Source: Zoroaster sp. YZ-2022
Taxonomy: Eukaryota > Echinodermata > Asteroidea > Forcipulatida > Zoroasteridae
Direction of reading: 5' to 3'
Length of the DNA stretch: 64,000 nt
NCBI GenBank assembly: GCA_029582265.1
Contig: CM055831.1
Coordinates: 25,520,526-25,584,525 of the forward strand
Shown here piece after piece: positions 31,570-44,189 of the stretch; the first letter of the stretch is position 1, and every line of letters begins with the position of its first letter. The notes beneath the pieces are model-generated. The model was not told the origin of the DNA. It was given only the letters and a program-made list of their open reading frames with translations, and searched no databases. Made by a program: the position numbers and the translations under genes.

Positions 31570-34537
31570 ACTTTATTTTAAAATGAAAATTCTAGATATT
31601 GAATTTGTACTAATATTTGTTTCTCTCGAATTTTTTTGTTAATGGAGAGTATCACCATGATCATGATCAAAGCAGATTTTCAAATAGGCATGGAACAGTG
31701 TTCTTGTTTAAGATGAACACAGTGACTGAAAATTACTGATTCATTTATGCAGCAGTAACAGTAATATGACCTTATCATGGGAGTATTATTCAGTCACCGA
31801 GTTAATATAAAACTTGCACTCGGATTCCATGCCCTGATGAACGAGATGATATTGTCCCTTTAATTAAGAATGAAACTGTGAAAAGTAGTTTGTAATGTTA
31901 AGAAATGCTGTAGTCATGACTCAGGACAATGATACTGGGAGTGTTCATTTGAAATGATGGGGATTAGCAGGGAATGTTGGAGGAGGATGGTGAGAGAAGG
32001 TCATAAATTATTAACTTAGCTTCAGGGAAGAAGGGACTTTGTTTTAGTTGAATTGGTTTAGTTGACCTGAAAATTGGAAAATTCATAAATGACTCAGAGG
32101 CAGTTTAAACTATAGTTTAGACATTCTGATTGGTTAAGATGTGATCACATGGTTGTTTAATTAAGACCAGTTTTAATGATGTTGGTATCACTGCTTCTAC
32201 AAGGATGCATTCTCTATTTGAACCAAAATGTACTTGAACCAACAAATTCTTTTGTTCAATATAGAGTCAAGTCTTGAGAAAAGTGTATAAAAAACAAAAA
32301 AAAACACATTCCCAATTTTTACAGAAAACATTGGAGTAAATGTTCTATTTTGTTCATATAAAATATATAATTTATATTTCAATATGTAAATGTTGTATAA
32401 TTACCAACTTTACATTAAGTTAGCTTTCATATAATAATTTGGTCATTTTGGTCATTTTGTGTTCATGTCATTACTAATGCTATACCTTCCCATTAAATGT
32501 TTCTTTAACAGTTGAGATGCACCAGCTGCATATCTGTGTTTCTGGATGCAAAATGTTCCAGTTTTTGCAATAAAGTTTCTGTGATACTTGAAGGTAAGCA
32601 TGTTCAATTTTTAGTGTGTCTCTGAGGATTAAGAATCACTGAGTTGACATTTCAATCAGTTTGCAAACAGTCACTTCAGGAAAGTTTATTTCTTAGACAA
32701 TAATCCCTCCTTCCAAAAGAGCCGATATTTAAAAAAATGAATTATCGGATCTACTTATTCAATGCCCCAAGGCAAGTATTATAGAGTTGTCACCAAGACA
32801 ACAGTATATGAATGTCACCAAGACGACAGTATTATAGGATATCACTAAGACAAAAGTATAATAGGATGTCACCAAGACAAAGTTATTAAATATTATCACT
32901 AAGACATATAAGTGTCCCACAAAGCGTCTTCAAAATAGCACACAGCTTGAATCTACTCAAGATTCACCACCTCAAACCTTCCGAAACCTTTGTTTTAAAC
33001 TCTAAAATGAACAAAATATACACCGAAAAGTTTGAGGAATATCCCAACTCTTCCACAGTAATTCTATAAACCTCACATTCTTATAAAGTACATTATAATA
33101 CAAAATCTTATACAAGCAGGTAAATAAATATCGCCCTCACTGGCGTTCAACAAGGTAATGTGACCCTCTTTGGTCCTGGTAGCAAATGTTCAGGGAAGAA
33201 CGTTGTATCCAACCGCCAATTTTTCTCATTCATTATAACCAATAATGTAATCTACCTACCCAGTAAGGTGGAGAACATGTGGAGAACATGTGGAGAACAT
33301 ATGGATGATGATGGACATATACTTCAAATTATTCCAGGATATTTATTTCATGAAAATTCAGGCATTTTTGGTATACGGTGACTTCTTCAGTCATGTCAGT
33401 CTGATCTTGTCAACTCCCCCATAAGTGACCAACACGGTCATTGTACATGCATATTTTCTGAAGGAGAGGATTTTTTTTAAAGGGAAATAAAGTCCGAAAA
33501 CCATAAAAGTGGATTTTAAAGATAGCTTTCACTTTCTGTACCCCCAAAAATCGATAGAATCATTTTTTTAAACTTGTTAATGGTTGTCAAAAATTCGGAA
33601 AGAATGTCGTATCCGACCACCACTTTTTAAGGGTTTCTTGGAATTTCTTTTACAACCACTAACCAGTTAAAAAATGATTGGTTGTACATGTATGGTCATA
33701 TTATGTGGTGGTTCACACACAGGCACCCAGTGGAGATTAATAAATGGCCATTGCCCTCACATCGTCAAAATATAGCGCCCTCTGGCATCATCACATCGGA
33801 AAAGTTGGCCAAAGTAAAAGTTACTAACAATCACCTAGTGACAAATCACTAATCAATCTTCTTCCGTGTAAATAATTTTCTTGAAGGTTAAATATCAAGT
33901 GAAGAACATCATGGTTATAACTTATACTTTATTCAAATATATTATCAAAACCAATGGGTTTAACTTACGGTTGATGGTCAATCTTCCAACGTGTCTCCCT
34001 CTCACCAAAAGTTGGTAAGACCGGCAAAACTTGCCTTGGAAAGCACTCTGATGAAAATGTTGGTATTCAGCAACAACTAACAAGCCTGAATGCTTGCTAT
34101 ATAAATACATCAAGAGCCTGAAATACTCGGATTTGTATAAAACAAAATATTGCTGCAGCACTGAGCAGAGTGTAAGACAGTCCTCATAGATTGAGGTCCA
34201 GGAGACAACTCCCTACACATTCCTCAAAAACCTACAACCTTTTCCACCCTTTACATCTACATCTCATTTACATCTTCTCATTCAATCTTCAAATTCAATC
34301 TTCAACCCTTTACCGTTGACTCTATTCAAACCCAAACTTACCTCATTGATATACAAATTAAACCTATGGGGGTTCCAACTCAGGAATTTCTAACCAGTAC
34401 TGTGTGCTTTAAAGCTATTGTTATTTAATTATACTATGTCAGTCAACCATGGTATTGTTGGTTACTAGCACTGTCCCAGCTTATACATATTCATATACAA
34501 AGTTAAAAATCACTAATTATTCATAACCAGCGACCAT
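31570..34537. other. Non-coding left part of unit 2
   Basis: It starts with the right part of an old MITE (about 31640-31862, ending ATATTGTCCCTTTAA) and continues through sequence matching 430-3080. It contains the exon-like segment at 32512-32593. Other ORFs (for example 33160-33381) are shared only partly between units and are not supported as genes. Confidence 0.5.
32512..32593 (+). other. Candidate small cysteine-rich exon, plus strand (unit 2)
   Basis: 82 bases between TTTCTTTAACAG and GTAAGC. One frame is open throughout and reads LRCTSCISVFLDAKCSSF with further CNKV, giving two Cys pairs (C-x2-C and C-x3-C), like half of a zinc-binding module. The copy at 62792-62873 is the same. In unit 3 (45335-45414) two bases are missing, shifting the frame to a stop, and in unit 1 the segment is truncated. 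Either an exon of a decaying plus-strand gene or a chance frame; no partner exon in compatible phase was found. Confidence 0.35.
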
Positions 34538-34808
34538 GGTGCTTGTGTCCTTGAGCAAGACACTTTACCATAATTGCTTCTCTCCACCCAGGGGTAAATG
34601 GTACCTGTGAGGGCAGAGTTGGTTATTGTGTTTGATTAGCCCTGTATGCGCTGTAATGGCAACAGTGAGCTGTATAATCTCCCAGGAGCTCAGATGGTTT
34701 CAGGAATGATTTATGTGCCTGATGAGCAGGGGTAATAATATAATGCGCCTTGAGCACCAGTTTGGTGGATACGTGCGCTATGTAAGTCCACATTATTATT
34801 ATTATTAT
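34538..34808 (+). mobile_element. SINE copy in unit 2
   Basis: Orthologue of the SINE at 3083, with the same central domain and GCGCTATGTAAGT before a short ATT tract. The tract is where the unit-2 deletion/inversion begins. Confidence 0.65.
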
Positions 34809-34950
34809 CTTGCTGGTGGGGGTACATATCTGGCATGCCATGTAAAAACTAATGTCGTTCCCCTTACCCCTCCCCCCAAACCTTTTTTGTTCCACCTTTG
34901 GTCCCCACTTTTCACTACCTTCTGACATCCCTATGGTCAGGACTGAGGAC
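34809..34950 (-). other. Inverted segment unique to unit 2
   Basis: This roughly 140-bp block (CTTGCTGGTGGGGGTACATA ... GGTCAGGACTGAGGAC) is the reverse complement of 5894-6035 and 49155-49293. On its left it abuts the ATT tract of the SINE, and on its right sequence corresponding to 6885. Everything that should lie on either side (both minisatellites and about 850 bp) is missing. Confidence 0.8.
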
Positions 34951-36576
34951 TACAATAATAATGAAACATACATGTAAGTAAAAATTATAAGTTAAGAGAT
35001 TTGATTTATTGACATCACTCAATTGAGGAGGGAGATTGTGGGAACAAACAAAGAATTGACTTGTTATAATAGTTTTGATAAACCTGATTGGAGACAAAAA
35101 AATCAAATTAATTTGTATTACAATCTGATCTAATAAATGTCAATTAAATGCAAATTTAATTAAATCAACAGTAAAAACTTAATAATAGTCTGTAGATTAT
35201 GCTCCTAAATTAAAGGAGGGAATTTGAAGAAAACAAGATCTGCAATATTTATGTTGAAAATTAATTATCAAAGACACATAGACTATAGATTTGAGTTATT
35301 TCATTGATGTATGGAAAATACATATGAAAACTATCAGAAAAAGAATACAATTGATCAAAATAACAATTTCCACTGGGTTCAAAGATGAAAACACTTCAAA
35401 CAACATCATTTCCCAGGATGCTTGATACTTGTACCAACTTTACACCAATTAAGTTTTAATGTAATAATTTGTTCATTTGATAATCTAGTTATTACCAAAG
35501 TTGATTTGATCAATTATTTGATCAAATAAAATGAGATAAAAGAATACAAAATGAAACCCTACCATCTAAAACACTTCAGATAGGTTTTAGTTGATGAAAG
35601 TATGGTAAAAGTTATCAGGTGATAACCTTCATCTTGTAGAGTCATTGAAGACTCTACAAGAGACTGCATGGATCCAAATGGAATCATCCTCATTGATAAT
35701 GTACAGTGCTTAGTATTTATATCAACCAACTTCTACAAGGTATAATTAGATAACAAAATACCTTACAAATTAAGAGATGTCAAGTAGGTCTCAAGTTAAG
35801 GAATGATAAAGGTCATTACCCTCATTGAAGACTCTACAAGAGACTGGATCCACATGGAATCATGCTCATATATATAGATAATGTACAGTGCTTAGTATTT
35901 ATATCAACCAACATCTACAAGGTATAATTAGATAACAAAATACCTAAAGCAGGGAGGGGGTTTCATCCCCCAAGACCCCCCCCCCCCACACCCCCTGGAT
36001 CTGCCATTGGAAGTTATTTGGGCTTGAGACAGGAAAACCTCAAAACAGTTTGTTCATTGCAATGTATACAATTAAGCTTAGTACACAATTGATGAAGATT
36101 ATCATTTGTAAAAGTGTTCAATATAATGTATAAAGCTAATTATGAATACTTATTTTTAAAAGTGTACAATAATCATATATGTTGAAAAGTAAATTTAAAT
36201 CAATACAAATGAAGCTCCTCTTTTGTAATTTCTTTAATTATTATGTTGAATTAGTTGCTCATTTATGATATTAAGAGTCATGGGTTTCCTGAAGATAATT
36301 TCTGTCTGGAATGTCGTGGCTGAGCGGTCTAGCTTACCGGACTCAAGTTCTGGTGTTAGCAGCAGAAATACATGTAGGACAGAAATAATTTCATAGAAAC
36401 CTAAAGTGGTTTGGTTAGAAACTGTGAATGAGATTTCACAACTTGTTTCCAAATGAAACATTGACTGGTCAATTGTTTATATGCAATTCTTGATTGTCAT
36501 TTAGTATTCAATGCACATGATGACATTTTACAAACAGTGTATCAAGAATGTACTATTCATTTTTATTTCCCTCCAG
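34951..36576. other. Non-coding middle part of unit 2
   Basis: It matches 6885-9001. About 35640-35760 is repeated at 35822-35945 (GATCCAAATGGAATCATCCT-type sequence to the AATTAGATAACAAAATACC end), a local duplication. A tRNA-like SINE fragment with an A-box (TGGCTGAGCGG) lies at 36309-36369. No gene seen. Confidence 0.5.
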
Positions 36577-36688
36577 GTTGACAGCATGACAACCCTTCTA
36601 ATTAACCTGATCAGAGGTCAACAAGAAACAGTCTCAGCAAGAAAAATCTTCAACCAAGAGAGATCAGCTCAGGATGCTCCAACAAAAG
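36577..36688 (+). other. Candidate internal exon, plus strand (unit 2)
   Basis: Counterpart of 9002-9113 with both splice signals kept. Amino-acid changes relative to unit 1 include D to N (LINLIRG) and N-I-L to K-I-F (ARKIFNQER). See the unit 1 entry for reservations. Confidence 0.35.
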
Positions 36689-37481
36689 GTAAGAGGAAGA
36701 AAACTAGACTTGTATAAGTGCAGCTCAGGTGTAGAATATAACCTTTCCATTATGCAACTCTGTACAAGGGTGGATCCAGAGGGGAAAAGAGAGGGTATAG
36801 ACCTTTCTTTGCTATGTCACAATTGTAGTTTTGTCAACTGGTGATTGGTAAACAATGGGTGGCCATCAGTGAAAACAAATAAAGTATTGACAAGATATTG
36901 ACATATGAATAATTAAAGAGTAAAATTTACAAATCAACAGACAATGCCAAAAGCAAAATGAGGGGAACTCCTCTTAAAGATGCATCACCCATATATTTTT
37001 CACCAGTGATTCATGGCAATTTTTTTCTGTAAATAACTATTTTCCTTGTAAAAGTCATCAAAATATGCAAAAATTACAAATTAAATCAGAGCCATGTTAC
37101 AGTGATAAAGTTATGAAATGAATTGATGGCAGGACCTGTCATTAATTCATTTAGGTACTTAGATAAACCATGCTTCTTGGACATTTGTCTTGTGAAATAT
37201 TTCTTTACAAGATGTATCACCGGTATTTTACTGGTAATTTTGTTTTCATCAAAACAGCAATATTTCCTGAGTGAAGATTTCTCATTGTCAATGAATTGTA
37301 TATGCTCTGTATCTCTTGTCATGTCAAACATTAATAATAAATGATACAAGATTAATTCTATAGAGTGACATTGATACTCAAGATTCTACATTACATGTTT
37401 GGGTAACATATCTTGAAGAGGACATTTCACCATTATGATGATGACAAGGGAGATTGCCAGTCAGCAGCATGTTGGATTACA

Positions 37482-38104
37482 TCACATTATGTGATATATC
37501 TTCACTGAGTAGAAGTCTGCTGCTACCAGCTGATGCCCATCTGCAGTGAATGTGATTCCTATGGCAAAGTACAGACCCTGAGCTATACATGAGATGAATC
37601 TACCTTCATCATCATAATGGTGAATATGACCAGTGTTATCATCCCCATTGTGCATTGCAATGTATATGCCTGATCTGTCACAGCATACACCAGTGCAGTA
37701 TCTAACTTCCTGACCATTGATTGTTGGTTTGATTGTGAGTAATGAAGTACCATTGCTATCAACAATGTCTACTTGATGTTGGTCATAACCACTGACTACA
37801 ACTTTATTATTATTATCAATGGCCAGGAAGTGAGGTGCTGTCTTGACATGCATAGTGTGAATGAGCGAGCCATCAGTGGGGCTGTGCTCGCTCACCACCA
37901 TCCTCTCCACATCACCTATTATGATGTTACCCTTATTATTTACTGCTACACTCCGGAGGTCCACTGCTGTCTTCCCTACCTCACTATGAGGTACTGTGTG
38001 CAAGTCAAAGGCAAGTGTGCCATCATTGTTGTACATCTTGATGACTTTGTTGGTGGTGTCCACAACCACTAAGTGATTGTGTATAGCTGCAATGTCATAT
38101 GGAT
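37482..38104 (-). CDS. TRIM-NHL protein copy 2, coding exon 2 (NHL propeller)
   Basis: Acceptor TTTTTCCAG before 38104, then ATCCATATGAC; with the G left over from exon 1 this gives a GAT codon and DPYDIAATHNH. The 623-base exon contains the same five NHL-type blades and ends VKIYHIM. Copy-specific loop residues are DLRSVAV, GDVERMV, MHVKTAPHF, SGYDQHQ, RYCTGVC, LYFAIGITF and ADFYS. The reading frame is intact, so the gene is a plausible functional paralogue. It is one codon longer than the exon of copy 1 because it keeps the isoleucine in NKVIKMY. The combined product is 637 aa. Confidence 0.88.
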
Positions 38105-39924
38105 CTGGAAAAATAATAATAATAGAGATAACACAGCACAGTGATATAACAATTATGTGTGTTATGTTTTATGAGCTGAACATTAAATGAAGATATTTCT
38201 ACATATTTTGACATGAAGGCCTATACATGTACAAAGGGATTCACAACAGTCAATGTTCACTTTCAACCTTTGAACTGTCATGATTTATTATTTACTATTT
38301 ATTTCAGCCAATCTCATGTTTCAGAAAATAAAATAGGCTAAATTGTGGAGTGCCATGGTCGAGTGGTTTAGTGCATCGGATTTGTGTTCTGATGGCCGAG
38401 TCGTCAGAATATATACTCTGTTGGAAGATGCTTCAATAAGCTTTGACACTTGCTAACACACGTCATGTTATGTGTATTTACAACATATGTACATCATGTG
38501 TTTTTAAGTTTTGATAACTCCTTAGTGACAAAAATAAATATTTTCTGTGTTTGAAATATATTTTGGAGAAATAAAATGCTATCAATCTCACACAAGAATA
38601 TTTCTATTTCATTAAAGCTTTAAAACACCATTTTCTTTGAACCATGTTATATGTGTACTCTTGTTTACTTTTATTCAGAGTAACTTTAAACTGGTCAGAT
38701 GCCATGATCATTTGGTCTATCAATGCATACGGTATGTCAATGAGTTGTTTACTTGCATGTTGAACAACATCATTAAGTGTCATGTTGACGAATTCAGTAA
38801 GTGGTGCAGTTATTTATTGGCAATCTTTTGAAAAATGTGTGCTGCAAATGAGTTTGCTTTAAGTTACAAAGCACACCCAAGGTCTCGTCAAGCTTTTATG
38901 GCTGACAGGAAATCTGTGGAAATTCACTTTGGAATTCTGGAAAGCATTCCATAAAGTTCTGGCTGGAAAACAGACACAATCTGGTGATAATTCTGGTCTA
39001 TGGCTCTCTGCCAAACAACTGAAGTTAAATCTTTATAATAATTTCCCAAATTAAAGATGAAATTTAAGGAGAAAAGTATGGATCGATGTTGCTAACAGAT
39101 GACTGACTATATGAAAACACAACAACCCTTTATGCTGCTACCCATGCCATGTTTATTGAACCTCCACTGATGTGTTGCATTTACATACTTAAACAGCAGT
39201 GTGTTCTTTTTGCAAATTGGCTGAATAAGCCGCATGGACTGATGAATTTTTAGACCTTTATTTAAAAACTAAAAATAAATTGAGATTGAAATGATATTTT
39301 AGTTTGTATTATGGATGTCTAATAAGTCATAACAATGAATAAAGTCTTTGTTAATTAACCCTCAGACTATAGCTGTACTTTATTAGTGGCAAGTAGCTAT
39401 AGAGGTCAAAATCAGTCACTCTACTGACTGTTTTGACTGTTAACCCAAATATGCACACAGGGGCATTTTTGACTGTTTTTACTGTCATTTTGACCACTCT
39501 CAACAATACCAGACAATGCTTTTACCAATCAAAAACGGTTGACTCATTTTGACCTGTAAATGTACTTACTACACTTAAGGTTTGACAGCGATAAACCTTG
39601 GCAAGTATATCAACATTTTGACTGATTTTGACTCTTGCAGTTATAGAAGGGTTAAAGAATGGTATAGAATATCTCTTGAAGTTCACTTGTAATCCTACAG
39701 GGGTATTGTCTTTGTTTGGGGCTGTTGTTTCTTTATCACTGTTGTTCGCTTGTTACAAATATTTTTTATACTGTTTCATTTTTCTTAAATTTTTTGTTTT
39801 ATTTGTAACTTTGTGAATTTGACGTGTGAAATCTTTTATAGTTTGATGAAAATCTTGTTTATACAGCATGCACTGTACTACACTACATGCTATTGAATGC
39901 ATAATGTGTTCATAAGAAACTTAC
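38105..39924 (-). other. Intron of TRIM-NHL copy 2
   Basis: Donor at 39924-39923, acceptor ending at 38105. It holds a tRNA-like SINE head (A box TGGTCGAGTGG, about 38353) shared with unit 3, a single copy of the 84-bp segment (about 38669-38752), a unit-2-specific insertion of about 115 bp near 39245-39345, and the old MITE at about 39356-39654. Confidence 0.55.
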
Positions 39925-41215
39925 CTCCTTGTATTGGAATGGTTCTTTTCTGATGTCCCTTGGTGCTGCAGATTACTACTCTCTTGTTCCAGAAGTCTGC
40001 CACTGCAATCTCATCACCAGGTTGACAAGCAGCAATACCCCGAGCCTCATTAAATTCTCCTGAACCAAATTCACCACACAGCTCCCACTTTGGTTCCTGC
40101 AGCTCCACCTTGCCAAGATTGATATCACCAACCCTCTGACTCTCCTTGAATCTCAGATGACAAAGCTTGTGATCACTTTTAGGAATACTTTGACTGCTGA
40201 GAAATTTCAAGTCCTTGCTGATAGTGGGATAGAGTGCAAGGAAGTCAGGATCTGATGAATTATTGGTGACATCTTTGGCGGTCTCCAGTGAATGCTGTAT
40301 TTGTTGTGAGATTACACTCACTGTTTGCTCATATTCATCCAATTTGTTGTTATGATCTTTGTGGAGGTTTTTTATTTCATCAATGATGCGACTCTCTTGA
40401 GCTGTTACCTCAGCCCTGATCTCATCAGCTCTGTTCTTCACCTGTGTCATGGTTCTTTCAACTGTGATGCCGAGTTTGTCTTTCATTGTTGAGGTTGTTG
40501 CTAAAGATTGTTCAAGTTCCTTGAGAACTCCTTCAAGGGGAGTAAAGAATTGAGCCAATGAATGTTTATATGTCGATGAGGCTTGGTTGCAATCAATGTA
40601 CTCATGTTGTGGTTTACAGTGGTCTAGGACAGTGCAAATTTGGCAAATCAACTTGTCACATGTTACACAGTAGAACCATGCCAGTTCACCCTCATGGGTT
40701 TGGCATTCTGGTCGATGTTTTTGTTTTGTCTGTTTTATTGCTACCTTCCCCTGAATAAAGTCCTCCAAAGTAGCAATGGTATGATTGGACGATGCAGGAA
40801 TATTCTGGTGTATTTTGTAGCAGTTTGCACAGATATACCTTGGGCAGTCCAGACAGCGATGCGTAGCCTCATTTCCATTGCATAATTCACAGGTAAGCTT
40901 TGTGTTGCCTGATGAGCTGACCAACTTCTGTTGCAATGTGATCTCCTCAACAAGACCAATTAGATAGAAGTTGGTCTTGAGGCCTGGAACACCCATCGTA
41001 GGAAGTTGTGTCTCCCGTCGACACAAAGGACAAGGAATTATGACAGCATCCTTGTATTTGGTAGTATGGTATTCATCTAAACAGTTTTCACAGAAGCTGT
41101 GGACACAGTCCAGTATTTTGGGTTGCCTGTACACCTCTTTGCAAATACTGCACTCAAGATGATCCTTGCTGATTTTCTCTAGAGCTGAACCCAATGTTGG
41201 ATTAGAAGTAGCCAT
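39925..41215 (-). CDS. TRIM-NHL protein copy 2, coding exon 1 (RING, B-boxes, coiled coil)
   Basis: Same architecture as copy 1 with all zinc ligands kept in RING and both B-boxes. One glutamate codon is missing in B-box 1 (LCNGNEATHRC against LCNEGNEATHHC). Differences in the coiled coil are few (for example SLATTSTMKDKL). In the first NHL blade the changes cluster: FNEARGIAACQPGDEIAV and ADFWNKR, against FRGAWGIDACQTGDEIAV and TDWGNKR in copy 1. The exon ends on the same CAAGGAG before GTAAG. The probable role is substrate-specific ubiquitin ligase, inferred from domains only. Confidence 0.92.
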
Positions 41216-41225
41216 TTCTATAGAT

Positions 41226-42406
41226 CTGTTTATAAATGATTTATGGAATGAAATGTAAAATCAGACTCAATATCAGGCTCACATCAGGTAATGCAACAAT
41301 AAGTTTGTCACAAGTTTTTAAAAGGTTATTTGTTTAACAGTAGTATCAAATTATTTCTCATTCTCTCATGAAAACAAACTTCAATTTCCAAAAGAAAAGC
41401 ATTTCCTGGGAGGTGCTTATCCCTCCATACCAATAGCCTTGTTTTGGTCATCTATTAAAGGTTAATATTAAAGATGTATTGTGTACTCATGCTGACAAAA
41501 TACTGGAGATTTCAATTGTGTTGGGTCGCCAAAGTTATGAACTTAAAAACTAGACATCTAAAATAAAATCCAGTTAAACATATTGACAGAATGAATACAA
41601 GAGAAATTGAATGTTACATCCTCAATTCATTACTATGATTAGGTTTTCACTTCATCTATTGAAAAATGGAAACAATTATTTATGTCTTATTTAATATCTT
41701 AAATCTTTGGTGAACCAACAACAAATCAATATTAAATAAATATCTCATATAAAAAGTATTATTTTCTTCAAATTTTACCAAACATTTTCAAACGTTCCTG
41801 CTTAAAGATGCATCGCCAGTGTTATTTGGTATTTTATCAGCAATTACCAGCAATTATTTTGCATTGGAGCATTGCTATTTTACTTGTAAGGGAAAAGCCT
41901 GGTTTTACAGTAAATATGTACCAACATTCATTTATGTTAGGTCCCTTCATAAATTAATTCCGCATGTTTTTTACTGCTATACTAAGATTCAGACAACTTT
42001 TTTTTTTTAATTTCCAATTTTAAAGTATTTATTTTATTTCTAAAAGGAAATTATCAATGTTTCGATGAACACACTTAATTTTGGAAATTGCCAATAAAAT
42101 ACAGTGATATATCTTTAATCTCCAGTGTGTATTGTGGACCTGATTTGTCTCAACTATCATTTAACTTGTATCATATAGATATGTTTCAACAAGAAGACAA
42201 TGTCTTATAATACATCATACACTGAATTAGAATTTCTAAACTGAGTTCAACATTCATTACAGGATTTTGTGATCCCACAACCTTGTGGAAGTACCGTATG
42301 GTAAAACTCAATCTGCTGAGTAGATGAACAAAATCATAATCACTATATTCACTGTCCATAGAAGTCACTCCAAACATCTAAACAAACATGACAAATGTTA
42401 GCTTAC
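41226..42406 (-). other. Probable 5' UTR intron of TRIM-NHL copy 2
   Basis: Same acceptor and donor context as in copy 1, with the orthologous TTAA-flanked MITE at 41806-42114. A small extra repeat follows (GTATCATATAGATATG near 42165) that unit 1 lacks but unit 3 shares. Confidence 0.4.
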
Positions 42407-43619
42407 CTCACAGTGGTTTTACTTTGTTTTATTCAAGCCAGTTGAACACAAAATGAAGTCAATTTTTCTTGTTGAAGACAGAGCAAATGATGCTACATGT
42501 AACGTTAGGGCGGATCCCAAACAAAATGGCGATTGACAAACACAGTTTAGTTCCTGGTAGAGTACATGACAAAGTCATTAGGTCATAGGTCTACCTGGCT
42601 GATATGTACAGTACACAGTGAATACAGTGTACCATAATTGTTTGACTCAATGACGTATGCATATTGAACTTCATTGTGAAAGTTCAGCTGTGTTGCATGA
42701 TGTTGTATATAATATTGTATCCTGCTTGTGTTGTAAAGTGTGAGTATAATCTACAGGATAGTATCACATAGATTATACCATAGAGTAAGGTCCTTGCTAT
42801 ATGATTATACTCACACTTGTTAATACAATACAAATACTAACTTCTCTCTGACTTTTACCACTGCTGATAACTGCACTATTCATGACTGATAGGTGACTTC
42901 TCTGTAAATAATAACCAAAGCCCTTGTTGAAACACTGAGACACAGTGAGGCTGATTCCTTGAAATGTCTGAGAAAGCTCTGACCACTGCCCAGCATTGTC
43001 AGGCTCTCATTGGTCAGGAGTTACTAAATCCAGTTGCATTGTTATAAGTTTCTGGTCAATCCTCATAGAAGTAGTGTGATAAATTCATAGTCCCATTTAA
43101 CCCATTGCCCTACACCCTTACATCATTGACTCTTTACTCTATGGGAGCTATAGAACTATGCTCAATATAATCATAGATCATTTTATTATTACAATAAACA
43201 TGATCAAATATGATTTATTTCATTCTCAAATGTTGGTATTGACCAATATTTGGGTTTGTGATGTGTCACTAATTCACTGAGACATATACATATAGATTTA
43301 GTGCAAGTCTAAAATGAAAATTCTAGATTTTGTACTAATATTTGTTTCTCTAACTTTTGTTAAAAGAACAGTATCATCATGATAAGAGCAGACTTTCAAC
43401 AGGGCATGGAATCGGAGTCCTAGTTTAAGATGAATAGTGGCTAATTTATGCAGCAGCAAACAGTACATACATGTATCAATGTTTTATTAATGTCACTCTC
43501 GGAATATTTCCATTTTTGTTTTGTTTTATTAATTTTGGATGTATATTTACATTATAATGGTTTACATGTACATAGGCTCTGTCTGTTGGTGTTGATTTGT
43601 CCCTGTTGTTTTTAGTATT
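42407..43619. other. Promoter-proximal region of TRIM-NHL copy 2 and unit junction
   Basis: Orthologue of 15406-16309 without the Polinton. At 43290-43345 it reads TTTAGTGCAAGTCTAAAATG, close to the unoccupied form of the Polinton target. A part-MITE (about 43370-43470) and then the 68-bp minisatellite follow, marking the start of unit 3. Confidence 0.5.
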
Positions 43620-43635
43620 ATTTTTTTTTTATAGT

Positions 43636-44110
43636 TGTGGTTTGGTTTTACTGTGGTTTTTTGTCTTGACTATCTGCATATCTCCTTTATGTATGTGTTG
43701 TTTTGTGGTTTGGTTTTACTGTGGTTTTTTGTCTTGACTATCTGCATATCTCCTTTATGTATGTGTTGTTTTGTGCTTTGGTTTTACTGTGGTTTTTGTC
43801 TTGACTATCTGCATATCTCCTTTATGTATGCATTGTTTTGTGGTTTGGTTTTGCTGTGATTTTTTCTTGACTTTCTGCATATCTCCTTTATGTATGTGTT
43901 GTTTTGTGGTTTGGTTCTACTGTGGTTTTTGTCTTGACTATCTGCATATCTCCTTTATGTATCTGTTGTTTTGTGGTTTGGTTTTACTGTGGTTTTAGTC
44001 TTGACTATCTGCATATCTCCTTTATGTATGTGTTGTTTTGTGGTTTGGTTTTACTGTGGTTTTTGTCTTGACTATCTGCATATCTCCTTTATGTATCTGT
44101 TGTTTTGTTG
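43636..44110. repeat. 68-bp minisatellite at unit 2/3 junction, about 7 units
   Basis: Units of 67-68 bp containing TTTTACTGTGGTTTTTTGTC, TTGACTATCTGCATATCTCC and TTTATGTATGTGTTGTTTTG. The long hydrophobic ORFs predicted here arise because the T/G-rich unit lacks stops in some frames; the 67/68-bp length makes the frame rotate. A second array of the same unit is at 61050-61660. Confidence 0.92.
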
Positions 44111-44189
44111 TTTTGTTTTGTCAATGTTTGGATTTTTGGTGTTATGGTCCGTTTGTTTACTGTTTGTTTACTGTTTGTTTACTTGTTGA

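Larger units (their letters stand above)
31565..43619. repeat. Tandem duplicated unit 2
   Basis: Second unit of the array, with TRIM-NHL copy 2. It lacks the 51-bp and 41-bp arrays, which fell in a deletion with a small inversion at 34809-34950. It lacks the unit-1 insertions at 976, 7533, 9616 and 11958. It shares with unit 3 an extra tRNA-like insertion upstream of the NHL exon (38347 and 53306) and has its own roughly 115-bp insertion near 39245. Confidence 0.9.
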
